The notes under the pieces: generated by a model
Database searches by the model: none
Told to the model about the DNA's origin: nothing
Seen by the model: only the letters and a program-made list of their open reading frames with translations
Shown: positions 1 through 6,552 of the stretch, one piece after another
Numbering within the stretch: position 1 is the first letter of the stretch
How the letters are laid out: every line of letters begins with the position of its first letter
Program-made: the position numbers and the translations under genes
Assembly: GCA_955652075.1 (NCBI GenBank)
Contig: CATPAS010000359.1
Span: 1-8,626, forward strand
Direction: 5' to 3'
Length of the DNA: 8,626 nt
Source: an uncultured Gaiellaceae bacterium
GTDB lineage: Bacteria > Actinomycetota > Thermoleophilia > Gaiellales > Gaiellaceae

Positions 1-762
1 CTCGTGATCTACGACGACCTGTCGAAGAACGCCGACGCGTACCGCCAGCTGTCACTGCTGCTGCGGCGGCCGCCGGGACGCGAAGCATTCCCGGGTGACG
101 TCTTCTACCTGCACTCCCGGCTCCTCGAGCGTGCGTGCAAGCTCTCCGACGCGAACGGAGGCGGTTCGCTCACCGCCCTGCCGATCGTGGAGACTCAGGC
201 GGGCGACGTCGCGGCGTACATCCCCACGAACGTCATCTCGATCACCGACGGCCAGATCTACCTCGAGTCGGACCTGTTCTTCTCGGGCGTCCGGCCGGCG
301 ATCAACGTCGGTATCTCCGTCTCACGTGTCGGCAGCTCGGCGCAGACGAAGGCGATGAAGAAGGTCGCCGGCCGGCTGCGCCTCGATCTGTCGCAGTACC
401 GCGAGCTCGAGGCCTTTGCGCAGTTCGGGTCAGAGCTCGACGAAGCGACGCGGAAGGCGCTGGGACGCGGGGAGCGGATGGTCGCGCTGCTCAACCAGCC
501 GCAGTACCAGCCGTGGCCGACCGAGGAGCAGGTCGTCGTGCTGTACGCGGGCGTGAACGGCTACATCGACGAGATTCCCGTCAGCGACGTGCCGCGCTTT
601 GCCGAAGAGCTGGTCGAGCACCTTCGCGCGGAGGGCACGATCCTAGAGGAGATCAGGGAGACCGGCGACCTGTCGGACGAGGTCGCGGCCAGGCTGGACA
701 CCGAGATCAAGAAGGTCCAGCAGTCCTTCCACGTCGAGGATCAGGCCCCGCTCGTCGGGTAG
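1..762 (+). CDS. atpA: ATP synthase F1 subunit alpha, C-terminal part (5' end outside window)
   Basis: Alpha subunit of the F1 head of F-type ATP synthase, on the cytoplasmic face of the membrane. It carries the non-catalytic nucleotide sites and contributes the arginine finger to the catalytic beta sites. The reading frame is open from base 1 and ends at TAG 760-762. It starts around the YDDLSK segment, so roughly half the usual ~510-residue protein, including the Walker A loop, lies upstream. Recognisable alpha motifs in order are [56 protein letters not shown], and GISVSRVG with the finger arginine at 325-327, followed by the helical C-terminal domain ([11 protein letters not shown], then [13 protein letters not shown]). 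The loop before SLTALP is short compared with E. coli, as in actinobacterial alpha subunits. The product ends in PLVG. atpG follows after three bases, as in ordinary atp operons. Identity is secure. Confidence 0.98.
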   Translation, partial: LVIYDDLSKNADAYRQLSLLLRRPPGREAFPGDVFYLHSRLLERACKLSDANGGGSLTALPIVETQAGDVAAYIPTNVISITDGQIYLESDLFFSGVRPAINVGISVSRVGSSAQTKAMKKVAGRLRLDLSQYRELEAFAQFGSELDEATRKALGRGERMVALLNQPQYQPWPTEEQVVVLYAGVNGYIDEIPVSDVPRFAEELVEHLRAEGTILEEIRETGDLSDEVAARLDTEIKKVQQSFHVEDQAPLVG

Positions 763-765
763 GCG

Positions 766-1659
766 ATGGCGCCCGTCCAGGACATCAAGCGACGGATCCG
801 GTCGGTCCGCAACACGCGGAAGATCACGCGCGCGTTGGAGCTCGTAGCGGCGTCGAAGCTGAAGCGTGCGCAGTCTCGGATCGAGGACATGCGTCCCTAC
901 GCCGACCGCATGCTCGAGCTCATGGCCGGGACCGCGCGCGCGAGCTCCTCGGTCCGCGGGCTGCCGCTCCTGCAGACGCGCGAGCAGGAGCAGTCCGTCG
1001 CGATCGTTCCGCTCACCGGCGACCGCGGCCTCGCGGGTGCGTTCAACTCGCAGATCCTCCGGCGTGCGCTGGCGCTGGAGCGCCGGCTCCGCGGGGAGGG
1101 CAAGCAGGTCCGCTGGGTCGGGGTCGGGCGGCGGGGAGTCGGCTCGCTTCGCTTCCGGCGGCTCGAGCTCGCCGGAGAGTTCACCGGGTTCACCGACCAG
1201 CCCCGTTACACGGACGCCCAGGCGATCGCGCACCGTGTGGCCGAGCTCTACACCGAGGAAGAGGTCGACCGGGTGATCCTCGTCTACAACCATTTCGAGT
1301 CGGCCCTGGTCCAGAAGGTGACCGTGCAGGACATCCTGCCCCTCTCCGAGGACCTGCTGGAGACCGGCGACGAAGAGCGCCAGGACGATGCCATGCGCGG
1401 CGACTTCATCTTCGAGCCCGAGCCCGAGCAGATCCTGGAGCGGCTCCTACCGGTCTACGTCGAGACCGAGATCTACCGGGCTCTGCTGGAATCGGCGGCC
1501 TCCGAGCACGGAGCCCGCATGACCGCCATGCGAAGCGCGACCAAGAACGCGGGGGAATTGATCGACACGCTCACCCTCGCCATGAACCGCGCTCGGCAAG
1601 CCGAGATCACACAGGAGATCCTGGAAGTCGTGGCGGGGGCAGACGCCCTCACGGGGTAG
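766..1659 (+). CDS. atpG: ATP synthase F1 subunit gamma (central stalk)
   Basis: Central rotor-shaft subunit coupling c-ring rotation to conformational change in the alpha3beta3 head. It is a complete 297-residue protein, the usual size. The N-terminal helix carries the hallmark DIKRRIRSVRNTRKITRALE and VAASKLKRAQ (residues 6-37). The Rossmann-like middle domain has PLTGDRGLAGAFNSQ (about residue 82 onward). The C-terminal helix carries the conserved SEHGARMTAMRSATKNAGEL, then ARQAEITQEILEVV, ending in DALTG. Where E. coli has Met in KITKAMEM this protein has Leu (residue 24); the position also varies in other actinobacteria, so this does not suggest loss of function. The ATG start is three bases after the atpA stop, so the two genes are probably translated together. 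In a canonical operon atpD would come next; here it does not. Stop is TAG 1657-1659. Confidence 0.97.
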   Translation: MAPVQDIKRRIRSVRNTRKITRALELVAASKLKRAQSRIEDMRPYADRMLELMAGTARASSSVRGLPLLQTREQEQSVAIVPLTGDRGLAGAFNSQILRRALALERRLRGEGKQVRWVGVGRRGVGSLRFRRLELAGEFTGFTDQPRYTDAQAIAHRVAELYTEEEVDRVILVYNHFESALVQKVTVQDILPLSEDLLETGDEERQDDAMRGDFIFEPEPEQILERLLPVYVETEIYRALLESAASEHGARMTAMRSATKNAGELIDTLTLAMNRARQAEITQEILEVVAGADALTG

Positions 1660-1677
1660 TCAGAAGAGCTAACAAAT

Positions 1678-1691
1678 CGCTCCGCCGAGCG
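1678..1691 (+). other. Small hairpin after atpG, not a convincing terminator
   Basis: CGCTC (1678-1682) and GAGCG (1687-1691) form a 5-bp stem with a CGCC loop, 18 bases after the atpG stop. No T-run follows it, and the stem is short, so I do not call it an intrinsic terminator. It is the only hairpin I noticed between the atpG stop and the leader structures further on. I saw no convincing -35/-10 pair in 1660-1731, so the sequence does not show whether transcription restarts before the importer genes. Confidence 0.25.
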
Positions 1692-1731
1692 TCTGAACCG
1701 GGGCAAGGGAAAGCCTCTCTTGTGGCAAACT

Positions 1732-1758
1732 ACCGCGTCCGCTGGCAGTGGACTCGGT
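1732..1758 (+). promoter_or_regulatory. Leader stem-loop upstream of the binding-protein gene
   Basis: ACCG (1732-1735) pairs with CGGT (1755-1758). After a C/T mismatch (1736/1754), GTCCGCT (1737-1743) pairs with AGTGGAC (1747-1753) with one G-U pair, closing a GGC loop. This makes about 11 pairs around one mismatch, directly before the purine-rich GGAGGAGGA at 1759-1767. No T-run follows, so it is not a terminator. It may be a 5' leader structure controlling ribosome access or RNA stability. The pairing is visible in the sequence; the function is inferred. Confidence 0.45.
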
Positions 1759-1767
1759 GGAGGAGGA

Positions 1768-1818
1768 ATGGGAGTACGGAGACACGCTTCGTGCTCCGAC
1801 CGAACGGAGGGAAAGTAG
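1768..1818 (+). CDS. Possible 16-residue leader peptide (uORF) ahead of the binding protein
   Basis: ATG 1768-1770 opens a 16-codon frame ending at TAG 1816-1818, immediately before the binding-protein ATG (1819). The predicted product is MGVRRHASCSDRTEGK. A strong Shine-Dalgarno-like run (GGAGGAGGA, 1759-1767) precedes the ATG. Its spacing is tight: four bases from the first GGAGG, one from AGGAGG. The peptide matches nothing I recognise and has no run of one amino acid as in classical amino-acid attenuators. It contains adjacent CGG and AGA arginine codons, AGA being uncommon in such GC-rich genes. A ribosome finishing this ORF would sit on the next gene's start, giving translational coupling and opening the structures described at 1777-1809. 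It could be a chance ORF, because the region is short and purine-rich. Confidence 0.35.
   Translation: MGVRRHASCSDRTEGK
1777..1809 (+). promoter_or_regulatory. Candidate mutually exclusive hairpins controlling the binding-protein RBS
   Basis: Two identical CGGAG segments (1777-1781 and 1805-1809) flank one CTCCG (1794-1798). In state one, CGGAG 1777-1781 pairs with CTCCG. The stem continues through CACG (1783-1786) and CGTG (1790-1793) with one bulged A (1782) and a CTT loop, nine pairs in total. In state two, the same CTCCG pairs with CGGAG 1805-1809 across a six-base loop, burying four of the six bases of the GGAGGG ribosome binding site (1806-1811). Only one state can form at a time. The first looks more stable on paper and would leave the site free. 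A ribosome on the 1768-1818 ORF would melt both. The complementarity is seen directly; regulation is inferred. Confidence 0.4.
1806..1811 (+). promoter_or_regulatory. Ribosome binding site of the binding-protein gene
   Basis: GGAGGG lies seven bases before ATG 1819. This is a near-ideal Shine-Dalgarno sequence and spacing, and it fixes the start of the binding protein. Four of its bases also belong to the second CGGAG copy that could be sequestered by CTCCG at 1794-1798. Confidence 0.8.
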
Positions 1819-3453
1819 ATGCATCGAAGTCATTTCAGGCTCATTCTCGGCGTGCTTGTCGCCGTGACGAGCCTCATCGTCGCCGGAGCCGCCGGCGGCG
1901 CGTCCAAGAAAGCGTCCGCAGGGTCGGTGACCTTCGGCGCAGAGCAGGAGCCGCCCTGCCTGAACGGCTTCACGTCGGGCTGCAACAACACGTGGACTTC
2001 GTGGACCGCCGGCATCGCACTGGCGAGCCCGCTGATCGTGAAGCCGGACTTCACGATTCGCCCGTATATGGGCAATGCGAAGGTCTTGCGCAAGAGTCCG
2101 TTCACGGTGCTCGTCACGCTCAATAAAAAGGCGAAGTGGAGCGACGGGAAGCAGGTGACTGCGGACGACCTGATCTTCACGTGGCAGACGATCATCGACC
2201 CGAAGTTCGATATCGCCGGTCGTTCCGGGTGGGACTCCATCGGCCGCGCGGTCAAGGTGAACAGCAAGGCCGTGAAGTTCATCTACAAGACGCCTTACGC
2301 GCCCTACAAGGTGCAGTTCTCGACATCGGTGCTCCCGAAGCACGCGCTCGAGGGTTTGGACTTCAACACGGTCTGGGACTCGAACTACAACAACAAGTCC
2401 GGCCAGACGATGGCTAGCGGCCCGTACAAGCTTCAGAGCTACACGAAGGGCCAGTCCATCGTGATGGTCAGGAACTCGTCGTTCTGGGGCAAGCGCCCGA
2501 CGCTCGACAAGATCACGTTCGTGTTCCGCACCAACACGGACACTGAGATCCAGGCAATCCGTGGTGGCGAGGTCGACGCCATTTACCCGCAGCCGCAGCT
2601 CCAGCTCGCACAGCTCCGTGGTCAGTCGGGACTGCGCGTGCAGACGAACGCGGGGACGACGCTCGAGCACATCGACATCAACACGGGTGCCGGCAACAGC
2701 ACGCCGCTGCTGGGTCAGGCCTGGTTCCGGCAGGCGATTGCCTACTCGCTGGATCGCCAGGGAATGGTCAAGCAGCTTTTCTCGACCCTCAACCCGGGTC
2801 TGCCGATCCTGAACAACCTGTCGTACGTCAACGGGCAGAAGGGCATCTACGTTCCGCATTTCGCCAAGTACCAGATCAGCAGCAAGGCGAAGCGGCTCGC
2901 CAAAGTGGCCGCCATCATGAAGGCGCACAACTGCACCAAGGGTGGCGACGGGATCTACACCTGCGGTGGCGAGAGGGCGTCGGTCCGGCTCGGCACCACG
3001 GCGGGGAACAAGCTGCGTGAGCTCGCCGTCGAGATCATGCAGGCGCAGGCGAAGGACGCGGGCATCGAGTTCCGCGCCGACAGCCAGCCTTCGAGGCTCT
3101 TCTTCCCGCGCATCTCGACCAACAAGTACGACCTCGCCCTGTTCGCGTGGGTCGGCACCGGCGATCCCGCCGGCCAGACCGACATCTACGGCATCGGCGG
3201 TGGTTCGAACTGGAAGGGCTACAACAGCCAGAGGGTGACGAACCTGCTCAAGGCTTCGGATGCAGCGCTCGATCCGAAGGCCCGCATCAAGCTCGTCAAC
3301 GCGGCGGACGCCCAGATGGCGCTCGACGTGCCGACGATCCCGCTCTACCAGAAGCCGACCTACTTCGTCTTCAACTCGAAGCTGAAGGGTCTGGTCGACA
3401 ACCCGACCCTTCAGGGCCCGACGTGGAACACGGAAGCCTGGAAGGCCGGCTAG
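1819..3453 (+). CDS. Peptide/nickel-type ABC transporter substrate-binding protein (SBP family 5)
   Basis: Extracytoplasmic solute receptor of a Dpp/Opp-type ABC importer, 544 residues, the usual family size. The N-terminus is a Sec-type signal: basic start (HRSHFR), hydrophobic core at about residues 8-25, and a likely cleavage site near AGGA|S (residue 28). There is no lipobox cysteine, the first Cys being residue 47, so the mature protein may be secreted or held by an uncleaved helix. Family-5 features include KWSDGKQVTADDLIFTWQTI, ASGPYKLQSY, a WFRQAIAYSLDR segment, and a C-terminal VPTIPLYQKPTYFVF. Two close cysteine pairs (C47/C55 and C372/C382) could form disulfides. The start is set by GGAGGG at 1806. 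The gene ends with tandem stops TAG TAA (3451-3456). Permease and ATPase genes follow. The substrate (peptide, sugar, metal chelate or other) cannot be read from the sequence. Confidence 0.93.
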   Translation: MHRSHFRLILGVLVAVTSLIVAGAAGGASKKASAGSVTFGAEQEPPCLNGFTSGCNNTWTSWTAGIALASPLIVKPDFTIRPYMGNAKVLRKSPFTVLVTLNKKAKWSDGKQVTADDLIFTWQTIIDPKFDIAGRSGWDSIGRAVKVNSKAVKFIYKTPYAPYKVQFSTSVLPKHALEGLDFNTVWDSNYNNKSGQTMASGPYKLQSYTKGQSIVMVRNSSFWGKRPTLDKITFVFRTNTDTEIQAIRGGEVDAIYPQPQLQLAQLRGQSGLRVQTNAGTTLEHIDINTGAGNSTPLLGQAWFRQAIAYSLDRQGMVKQLFSTLNPGLPILNNLSYVNGQKGIYVPHFAKYQISSKAKRLAKVAAIMKAHNCTKGGDGIYTCGGERASVRLGTTAGNKLRELAVEIMQAQAKDAGIEFRADSQPSRLFFPRISTNKYDLALFAWVGTGDPAGQTDIYGIGGGSNWKGYNSQRVTNLLKASDAALDPKARIKLVNAADAQMALDVPTIPLYQKPTYFVFNSKLKGLVDNPTLQGPTWNTEAWKAG

Positions 3454-3480
3454 TAAACTGAACGACCAGTAACCGTGCGA

Positions 3481-3509
3481 GTCCCGCCCCGGTTCAACCG
3501 GGGCGGGAC
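3481..3509 (+). promoter_or_regulatory. Strong stem-loop between binding-protein and permease genes
   Basis: GTCCCGCCCCGG (3481-3492) and CCGGGGCGGGAC (3498-3509) form a perfect 12-bp stem, eleven pairs being G-C, with a TTCAA loop. It begins 27 bases after the binding-protein stop codon. The following bases, GAGCGCTCAC, contain no T-run, so a classical intrinsic terminator is unlikely. Such intergenic stem-loops after binding-protein genes are known to protect the upstream mRNA from 3' exonucleases or partly block read-through, giving more receptor than permease. That role is inferred here. The permease RBS lies 15 bases further on. Confidence 0.75.
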
Positions 3510-3535
3510 GAGCGCTCACAGAGCGAGGGCGTCAG

Positions 3536-4513
3536 ATGGTCACGTACATTATTCGGCGGCTCCTTTACAGCATCCCCGTCCTCTTTGCGGCGAGCGTCCT
3601 GATCTTCGTCTCGGTCACCGCGGTCGGTAACCCGCTGGCGGCGCTCAAGCAGAACCCGCTCTTCTCCACCCAGACGATTCACAACATCCAGCAGCGCAAG
3701 CACCTGAACGATTCGCTGCCGATGCAGTACGCCTACTGGATCAAGGACGCGGTGACGAACAAGTTCGGCACCCCGCTCCTCCAGCCCGGCACGAAGATCT
3801 GGGACGACCTCAAGCGCGTCATCCCGCACACGCTGCAGCTCGTGCTCATCTCCGAGATCTTCGCGCTGATCGTCGGAGTTGCGATCGGCGTGTACTCCGC
3901 CATACGCCAGTACTCGATCTTCGACTATGCGGCGACGACCTTCAGCTTCTTAGGCTTTGCCATGCCGGTCTTCTGGCTGGCGTTGATGCTCCAGATCCTT
4001 TTCACGAACATCTTCATCAAGTGGCACGTGCGGATCTTCTACACCTCCGGGCTCAGCTCGCAGAATCCTGGCGGCGGGATCCATTTCTGGATCGATCGCC
4101 TGCAGCATCTCGCGATCCCGGCGATGACGCTCACGCTTCTCTCGATCGCGCAGTACGGGCGGTTCATGAGGGCGTCGATGCTCGAGGTGATCAATTCGGA
4201 CTACGTGCGTACCGCGCGCGCGAAGGGACTACCCGAGCGGACGGTGACGCTCAAGCACGCGCTTCGAAATGCCTTGATCCCGGTCGTCACGGTCTCCGCA
4301 CTCAACTTCGGCGCTCTGATCGGCGGTGCTGTCATCACGGAGTCGATCTTCCAACTCGACGGGATGGGGCCGTACTTCCTGGGTGCTCTCTTGAGCCAGG
4401 ACGCCTACGTCGTGATGGCGTGGCTGATGGTGACTGCGACGGCCGTCGTCGCCTTCAATCTGATTGCGGACGTGTTATACGGGTACATCGACCCGAGGAT
4501 CCGCTTTGACTGA
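3536..4513 (+). CDS. Peptide-type ABC transporter permease, DppB/OppB-like
   Basis: First of two inner-membrane channel subunits of the importer, 325 residues, typical for DppB/OppB. It starts MVTYIIRRLLYSIPVLF, the family's usual N-terminus, with the first membrane helix at about residues 9-31. A periplasmic region follows, then further hydrophobic helices, giving an expected six-span topology. The cytoplasmic ATPase-contact (EAA-type) loop is YVRTARAKGLPERTV followed by LKHALRNALIPV (residues 223-250; key Gly 231 and Pro 249). The C-terminus DVLYGYIDPRIRFD is characteristic of the family. ATG 3536 is preceded by GAGGG (3525-3529) at six-base spacing. The stop TGA 4511-4513 overlaps the next gene by eight bases. 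The family assignment is firm; use of the name dppB would imply a substrate that is not known. Confidence 0.95.
   Translation: MVTYIIRRLLYSIPVLFAASVLIFVSVTAVGNPLAALKQNPLFSTQTIHNIQQRKHLNDSLPMQYAYWIKDAVTNKFGTPLLQPGTKIWDDLKRVIPHTLQLVLISEIFALIVGVAIGVYSAIRQYSIFDYAATTFSFLGFAMPVFWLALMLQILFTNIFIKWHVRIFYTSGLSSQNPGGGIHFWIDRLQHLAIPAMTLTLLSIAQYGRFMRASMLEVINSDYVRTARAKGLPERTVTLKHALRNALIPVVTVSALNFGALIGGAVITESIFQLDGMGPYFLGALLSQDAYVVMAWLMVTATAVVAFNLIADVLYGYIDPRIRFD
4495..4499 (+). promoter_or_regulatory. Ribosome binding site deciding the TTG start of the second permease
   Basis: GAGGA at 4495-4499, inside the end of the first permease gene, is six bases before TTG 4506. This favours TTG 4506 over the in-frame ATG at 4464, which would give a 42-base overlap and lacks a comparable upstream purine run. 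Confidence 0.65.
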
Positions 4514-5522
4514 GATCAAGCCGGATAGGGACGTGGGGTTCCCCGAGGTGGGGGCCGGGCCCGACAGCGCCACGATCTCCCCGGGGAACCCGGCGGCGGA
4601 GGTGGTGGCGGATCTCCCGGACGGGATCGACCTCGTTCATGAGCATGGTCTCGAGCTCAAGTCCCGGAGCCAGTGGGCATATGCGCGCCGGCGGTTCTTC
4701 CGGCACCGGCTCGCGATGGTGAGCCTCTTCGTGCTGATCATCATCCTGCTCGCCGGCGCATTCGCGAACTTCATCACGCCCTATTCTTTTGCCGCCCAGG
4801 ACTTTGCCAACTCCGGCAAGGCGCCCACGTTGACGGGACACCATTTCTTCGGCACCGACGTTCTCGGACGCGACTACTTCTCGCGCGTCATCTACGGGAT
4901 CCGCACGTCCGAGAAGGTGGCGCTGATCGTCACGCTGGTGTCCACCCTGGTCGGGACGATCATCGGCGCGGTCGCCGGTTACTACAGCGGCTGGGTCGAC
5001 AACATCCTGATGCGCTTCACCGACCTGATCCTGACGTTACCGGGGCTCGCCGTGCTGCTTACCGCCGCTGCCTTCCTCGGCACCGGCAACCCGATCCGGG
5101 TCGCGTTCATCCTCGCCTTACTCTTCTGGACCGGCCTGGCACGCATCGTGCGGGGCAGCTTCCTCTCGTTGCGCGAGAAGGAGTACGTCGAGGCGGCGAA
5201 GGCAGCCGGTTCCGGAGATCTGCGCATCATGTTCCGTCACATGCTTCCGAACGCAGTCGGGCCGATCGTGGTCAACGCGACCCTGATTGTCGGCATCGCG
5301 ATCCTGACCGAGGCCGCGCTGTCCTTCCTCGGGTTCGGCATTCAGCCGCCCAACCCATCGCTCGGCAAGCTGATCAACGACGGTCAGGATGTTTCGTCGA
5401 GCATGTGGTGGCTCGTCACGTTTCCCGGCCTCACGATCGTGCTGATCGTCCTCTGCATCAACTTCATCGGTGACGGGCTTCGCGACGCCCTCGACCCGAC
5501 CCAGCGCCGAACGCGTGCCTGA
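4506..5522 (+). CDS. Peptide-type ABC transporter permease, DppC/OppC-like
   Basis: Second membrane channel subunit, 338 residues from the TTG start chosen here. The start overlaps the previous stop as TTGACTGA (eight bases) and has a well-placed GAGGA. The first 68 residues are hydrophilic, rich in Pro, Gly and acidic residues. They precede SQWAYARRRFFRHRLA and the first membrane helix (about residues 69-91), so the cytoplasmic N-terminus is long for a DppC. Family hallmarks are HHFFGTDVLGRDYFSRVIYG, the membrane segments from SEKVALIVTLV onward, and the EAA loop YVEAAKAAGSGDLRIMFRHM then LPN (residues 227-249, Gly 235). LSFLGFGIQPPNPSLGKLI and GDGLRDALDP close the protein. It pairs with the DppB-like protein to form the translocation pore. 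The stop TGA 5520-5522 overlaps the next gene. The function is firm; the start is probable. Confidence 0.93.
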   Translation: MTEIKPDRDVGFPEVGAGPDSATISPGNPAAEVVADLPDGIDLVHEHGLELKSRSQWAYARRRFFRHRLAMVSLFVLIIILLAGAFANFITPYSFAAQDFANSGKAPTLTGHHFFGTDVLGRDYFSRVIYGIRTSEKVALIVTLVSTLVGTIIGAVAGYYSGWVDNILMRFTDLILTLPGLAVLLTAAAFLGTGNPIRVAFILALLFWTGLARIVRGSFLSLREKEYVEAAKAAGSGDLRIMFRHMLPNAVGPIVVNATLIVGIAILTEAALSFLGFGIQPPNPSLGKLINDGQDVSSSMWWLVTFPGLTIVLIVLCINFIGDGLRDALDPTQRRTRA

Positions 5523-6552
5523 GCCGATCCTCTCGATTCGCGACCTCGTGGTCGAGTTCGGGACCGAGGACGGGGTCGTCCACGCGGTTGACGGCGTCTC
5601 CTACGACGTCTTCCCGGGGGAGACCCTCGGGATCGTGGGGGAGTCCGGGTCCGGCAAGAGCGTCAGCCAGCTCGCGATCCTCGGGCTGATCCCGCAGCCG
5701 CCCGGACGCATCGTGAGCGGGGAGGCGAAGTTCGACGGCAACGATCTCCTGAAGATGTCGAAGAAGGAGCTGCGTCGGCTGCGTGGCGGCGAGGTCGCGA
5801 TGATTTTCCAGGACCCGATGACGTCGTTGAACCCGGTGCTGAAGATCGGGCTTCAGATCGCCGAAGCCATTCAGGCGCACCAGGAGGACGTTAAGGACAA
5901 GGCGGCGAAGGAGCGCACGATCGCTCTCCTGAAGCTCGTCGGCGTCCCGAATCCGGAACGGCGTTACGACCAGTACCCCCATGAGTTCTCCGGTGGCATG
6001 CGTCAGCGCGCCATGATCGCAATGGCGATCGCCAACGAGCCCAAGCTGCTCATCGCCGACGAGCCGACCACCGCGCTGGACGTGACCATCCAGGCCCAGA
6101 TCCTCGAGGCGCTCAAGAAGGCGCAGGAGGAGAGCCACGCCGCGACGATCCTGATCACCCACGATCTCGGGCTGATCGCCGAGCTTGCCGATCGCGTGGT
6201 CGTCATGTACGCCGGAAGGGTGGTCGAGCTGACGGACGTGGAGACGCTGTTCGCCGCGCCGAGGCATCCGTACACCGTCGGTTTGATGGACAGCCTGCCG
6301 AGCCTGACGGTGGACGAGGATTGGCTCCGACCGATTCCAGGTCAGCCACCGAGCCTGATCTCGCGCCCGCCGGGGTGTCCGTTCCACCCGCGCTGCTTTC
6401 TCTCTCAGGGACGGAGCCGGTGTCGAACGGAGGAGCCGCCCCTCCGCAGGATCGGGCCGGACGGCCACCTCTCCGCTTGCCACTTCGCCGATGAGCTCGC
6501 CGGACACAGCAGTAAGCTCGTCGACGATCACCTGGCCGGAGCGACTCCGTGA
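5515..6552 (+). CDS. Peptide-type ABC transporter ATPase, DppD/OppD-like
   Basis: Cytoplasmic ATP-hydrolysing subunit, 345 residues from GTG 5515. Visible motifs: Walker A GESGSGKS (residues 42-49), Q-loop [11 protein letters not shown], signature FSGGMRQR (158-165), Walker B LLIADEPT (D182, catalytic E183) and switch histidine H216 in ITHD. The C-terminal oligopeptide/dipeptide extension has four cysteines (C288, C294, C303, C322; spacing C-x5-C-x8-C-x18-C), as in family members reported to bind an iron-sulfur cluster. GTG 5515 was preferred over an upstream in-frame GTG at 5470. It gives the standard [15 protein letters not shown] start and an eight-base overlap (GTGCCTGA) with the permease stop, mirroring the preceding junction. 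It has no obvious Shine-Dalgarno of its own, so translational coupling is likely. It should form a heterodimer with the next gene product. Confidence 0.94.
   Translation: MPEPILSIRDLVVEFGTEDGVVHAVDGVSYDVFPGETLGIVGESGSGKSVSQLAILGLIPQPPGRIVSGEAKFDGNDLLKMSKKELRRLRGGEVAMIFQDPMTSLNPVLKIGLQIAEAIQAHQEDVKDKAAKERTIALLKLVGVPNPERRYDQYPHEFSGGMRQRAMIAMAIANEPKLLIADEPTTALDVTIQAQILEALKKAQEESHAATILITHDLGLIAELADRVVVMYAGRVVELTDVETLFAAPRHPYTVGLMDSLPSLTVDEDWLRPIPGQPPSLISRPPGCPFHPRCFLSQGRSRCRTEEPPLRRIGPDGHLSACHFADELAGHSSKLVDDHLAGATP

Noticed and set aside
754..762. Similar GGGTAG endings of atpA (754-762) and atpG (1651-1659) as possible target-site repeats of an insertion
   Set aside because: Only a few bases match, both are coding, and neither flanks the inserted block on its atpD side.
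835..837. Leu in place of the conserved gamma Met (E. coli Met23) in atpG
   Set aside because: This position already differs in other actinobacterial gamma subunits (for example Gln in mycobacteria as I recall), so it does not indicate altered coupling.
1660..1815. The frame is open from the atpG TAG to the TAG before the binding protein, all in one frame, suggesting read-through fusion
   Set aside because: Fifty-two stop-free codons are unremarkable at this GC content. Two TAG stops would have to be bypassed, and the binding protein has its own RBS and signal peptide.
135..2126. A 663-codon open frame overlapping atpA, atpG and the binding-protein start
   Set aside because: It lies in another frame of secure genes and encodes an Arg/Ala/Gly/Pro-rich product with no motifs. 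This is typical of stop-poor shadow frames in GC-rich DNA.
1669..3519. A 616-codon minus-strand open frame antisense to the binding-protein gene
   Set aside because: It is explained by codon bias on the real gene's strand. The product is Arg/Leu/Val-rich with no recognisable domain, and there is no promoter or RBS support.
3454..3535. Promoter for the permease genes in the receptor/permease gap
   Set aside because: I see no -10/-35 pair; the gap is filled by the stem-loop and the RBS.
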